64,000 nucleotides of DNA, taken from contig OY970245.1 in assembly GCA_963715455.1 (NCBI GenBank), forward strand, positions 1,922,001 to 1,986,000, read 5' to 3'. Positions 63,697-64,000 of the stretch are shown here, piece by piece (position 1 is the stretch's first letter; the number at the start of each line of letters is the position of its first letter). Position numbers and translations under genes: made by a program. This stretch comes from VRUE01 sp963715455. GTDB lineage: Bacteria; Actinomycetota; Thermoleophilia; Solirubrobacterales; 70-9. The notes under the pieces are model-generated. The model was not told the origin of the DNA. It saw nothing but the letters and a program-made list of their open reading frames with translations, and did no database searches.

Positions 63697-63822
63697 ATGC
63701 CCCGCAAGAAGAAAAAAGCTCGCGAGCTGACCGACGAGGAGACGATGCGGAAGCTCTTCCCCAAAAAGGTCCGCGAGGCTGCGAAGAAGACAGCGCAGGA
63801 GAGCCGGAAGCGGGAGTCCTAG
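63697..63822 (+). CDS. Small basic protein, 41 aa, divergent from the transposase
   Basis: MPRKKKKARELTDEETMRKL, then FPKKVREAAKKTAQESRKRES. It begins 4 bases from the divergent transposase ATG. Small Lys/Arg-rich proteins with a TDEE...LFPK core are often found beside IS1595-type transposases, so it may be an accessory gene of that element. Role unknown. Confidence 0.6.
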   Translation: MPRKKKKARELTDEETMRKLFPKKVREAAKKTAQESRKRES

Positions 63823-64000
63823 CCAGCATCGCTCTCGGTCATCAGTCTTCTAACGGCTTCCTCCGAGTGGAAGCGGATGAACCCGCAGCCACCGCAACAG
63901 AAAGCCAGTGAGCCAAAGCAGGGCCCAGGATTGCCGCCGATAAACGCATCCCCTGCGTAGCAGTGCATGACAACGTCGTCGCCAAGGTGCCATTCGTTCG
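63819..64000 (-). CDS. C-terminal end of a Cys-rich hypothetical protein, cut by the window edge
   Basis: The minus strand is open from the right edge to TAG at 63819 and encodes about 60 residues: NEWHLGDDVVMHCYAGDAF, then GPCFGSLAFCCGGCGFIRFH and EEAVRRLMTESDAG. Four cysteines in AFCCGGCG and upstream positions suggest metal binding. The four bases CTAG at 63819-63822 hold both this stop and the stop of the convergent 41-aa gene. Confidence 0.55.
   Translation of the reverse strand, partial: NEWHLGDDVVMHCYAGDAFIGGNPGPCFGSLAFCCGGCGFIRFHSEEAVRRLMTESDAG

Overview
The window is a chromosomal segment of a high-GC bacterium, very probably a deep-branching actinobacterium of the Thermoleophilia / Solirubrobacterales type. 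That placement is an inference. It rests on the high-GC codon use, menaquinone rather than ubiquinone genes, a MurA with Asp in place of the fosfomycin-target Cys, short HisG paired with HisZ, and two small secreted Cys-rich proteins of a type I associate with this group. A 16S gene (12647-14192) is present and would settle it.

Layout. 1-405: left-truncated secreted protein. 592-6808: a tight minus-strand operon murA-hisZ-hisG-hisD-hisB-hisH-hisA with 4-base stop/start overlaps. 6832-9239: two alpha/beta hydrolases and a small protein. 9208-14479: one rRNA operon (16S-23S-5S, minus strand) with no tRNA in the spacer, complementary processing stems around 16S and 23S, and a promoter overlapping the tyrS stop. 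14477-18465: tyrS, a class A penicillin-binding protein and the aag DNA glycosylase. 18458-24670: minus-strand argH, a DegT-type aminotransferase, citramalate synthase, ilvE and leuB. 24736-31840: a secreted protein, a methyltransferase, leuD, leuC, an XRE-cupin regulator, an AbiEi/DUF559 protein, and leuA with a leucine-rich leader peptide. 31879-35081: MFS exporter (frameshifted), RTX-repeat protein, quinone oxidoreductase-like gene and a structured intergenic element. 35078-40275: serA-serC, small genes and ilvC. 40286-48715: the menaquinone genes menE, menB, menA, menC, menD and menF. 48686-51016: a second copy of the structured element, then ilvN and ilvB. 51074-56232: a sulfoquinovose-synthase-like gene and three glycosyltransferases. 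56213-60713: Ada/AlkA repair protein, a split SnoaL protein, a broken PQQ dehydrogenase, a zinc ribbon protein and NDH-2. 60890-64000: an accessory zone of lower GC with regulators, an unknown 311-aa protein and an IS1595-type transposase.

How it works together. Branched-chain amino acids dominate: ilvB/N, ilvC, ilvE, leuA, leuB, leuC/D and cimA give valine, leucine, and isoleucine through citramalate. ilvD is not in the window. serA/serC make serine, hisZ to hisA cover much of histidine synthesis, and argH finishes arginine. menF/D/C/E/B/A nearly complete menaquinone synthesis, and NDH-2 would reduce that quinone.

Most notable points. (1) Two copies of an intergenic element with conserved GGACGC internal-loop sequence inside unrelated but perfectly pairing outer stems. 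(2) A palindromic repeat carried in frame inside two neighbouring GT39-type genes. (3) At least 13 genes have TANNNT 6-8 bases before the start codon and no Shine-Dalgarno, suggesting pervasive leaderless transcription; in three cases the upstream TAG stop codon is part of that -10. (4) A leucine-codon leader peptide before leuA. (5) A 31-bp palindrome in the NDH-2 promoter. (6) Five single-base deletions in G/C-rich spots of three genes, which look more like sequencing errors than decay.
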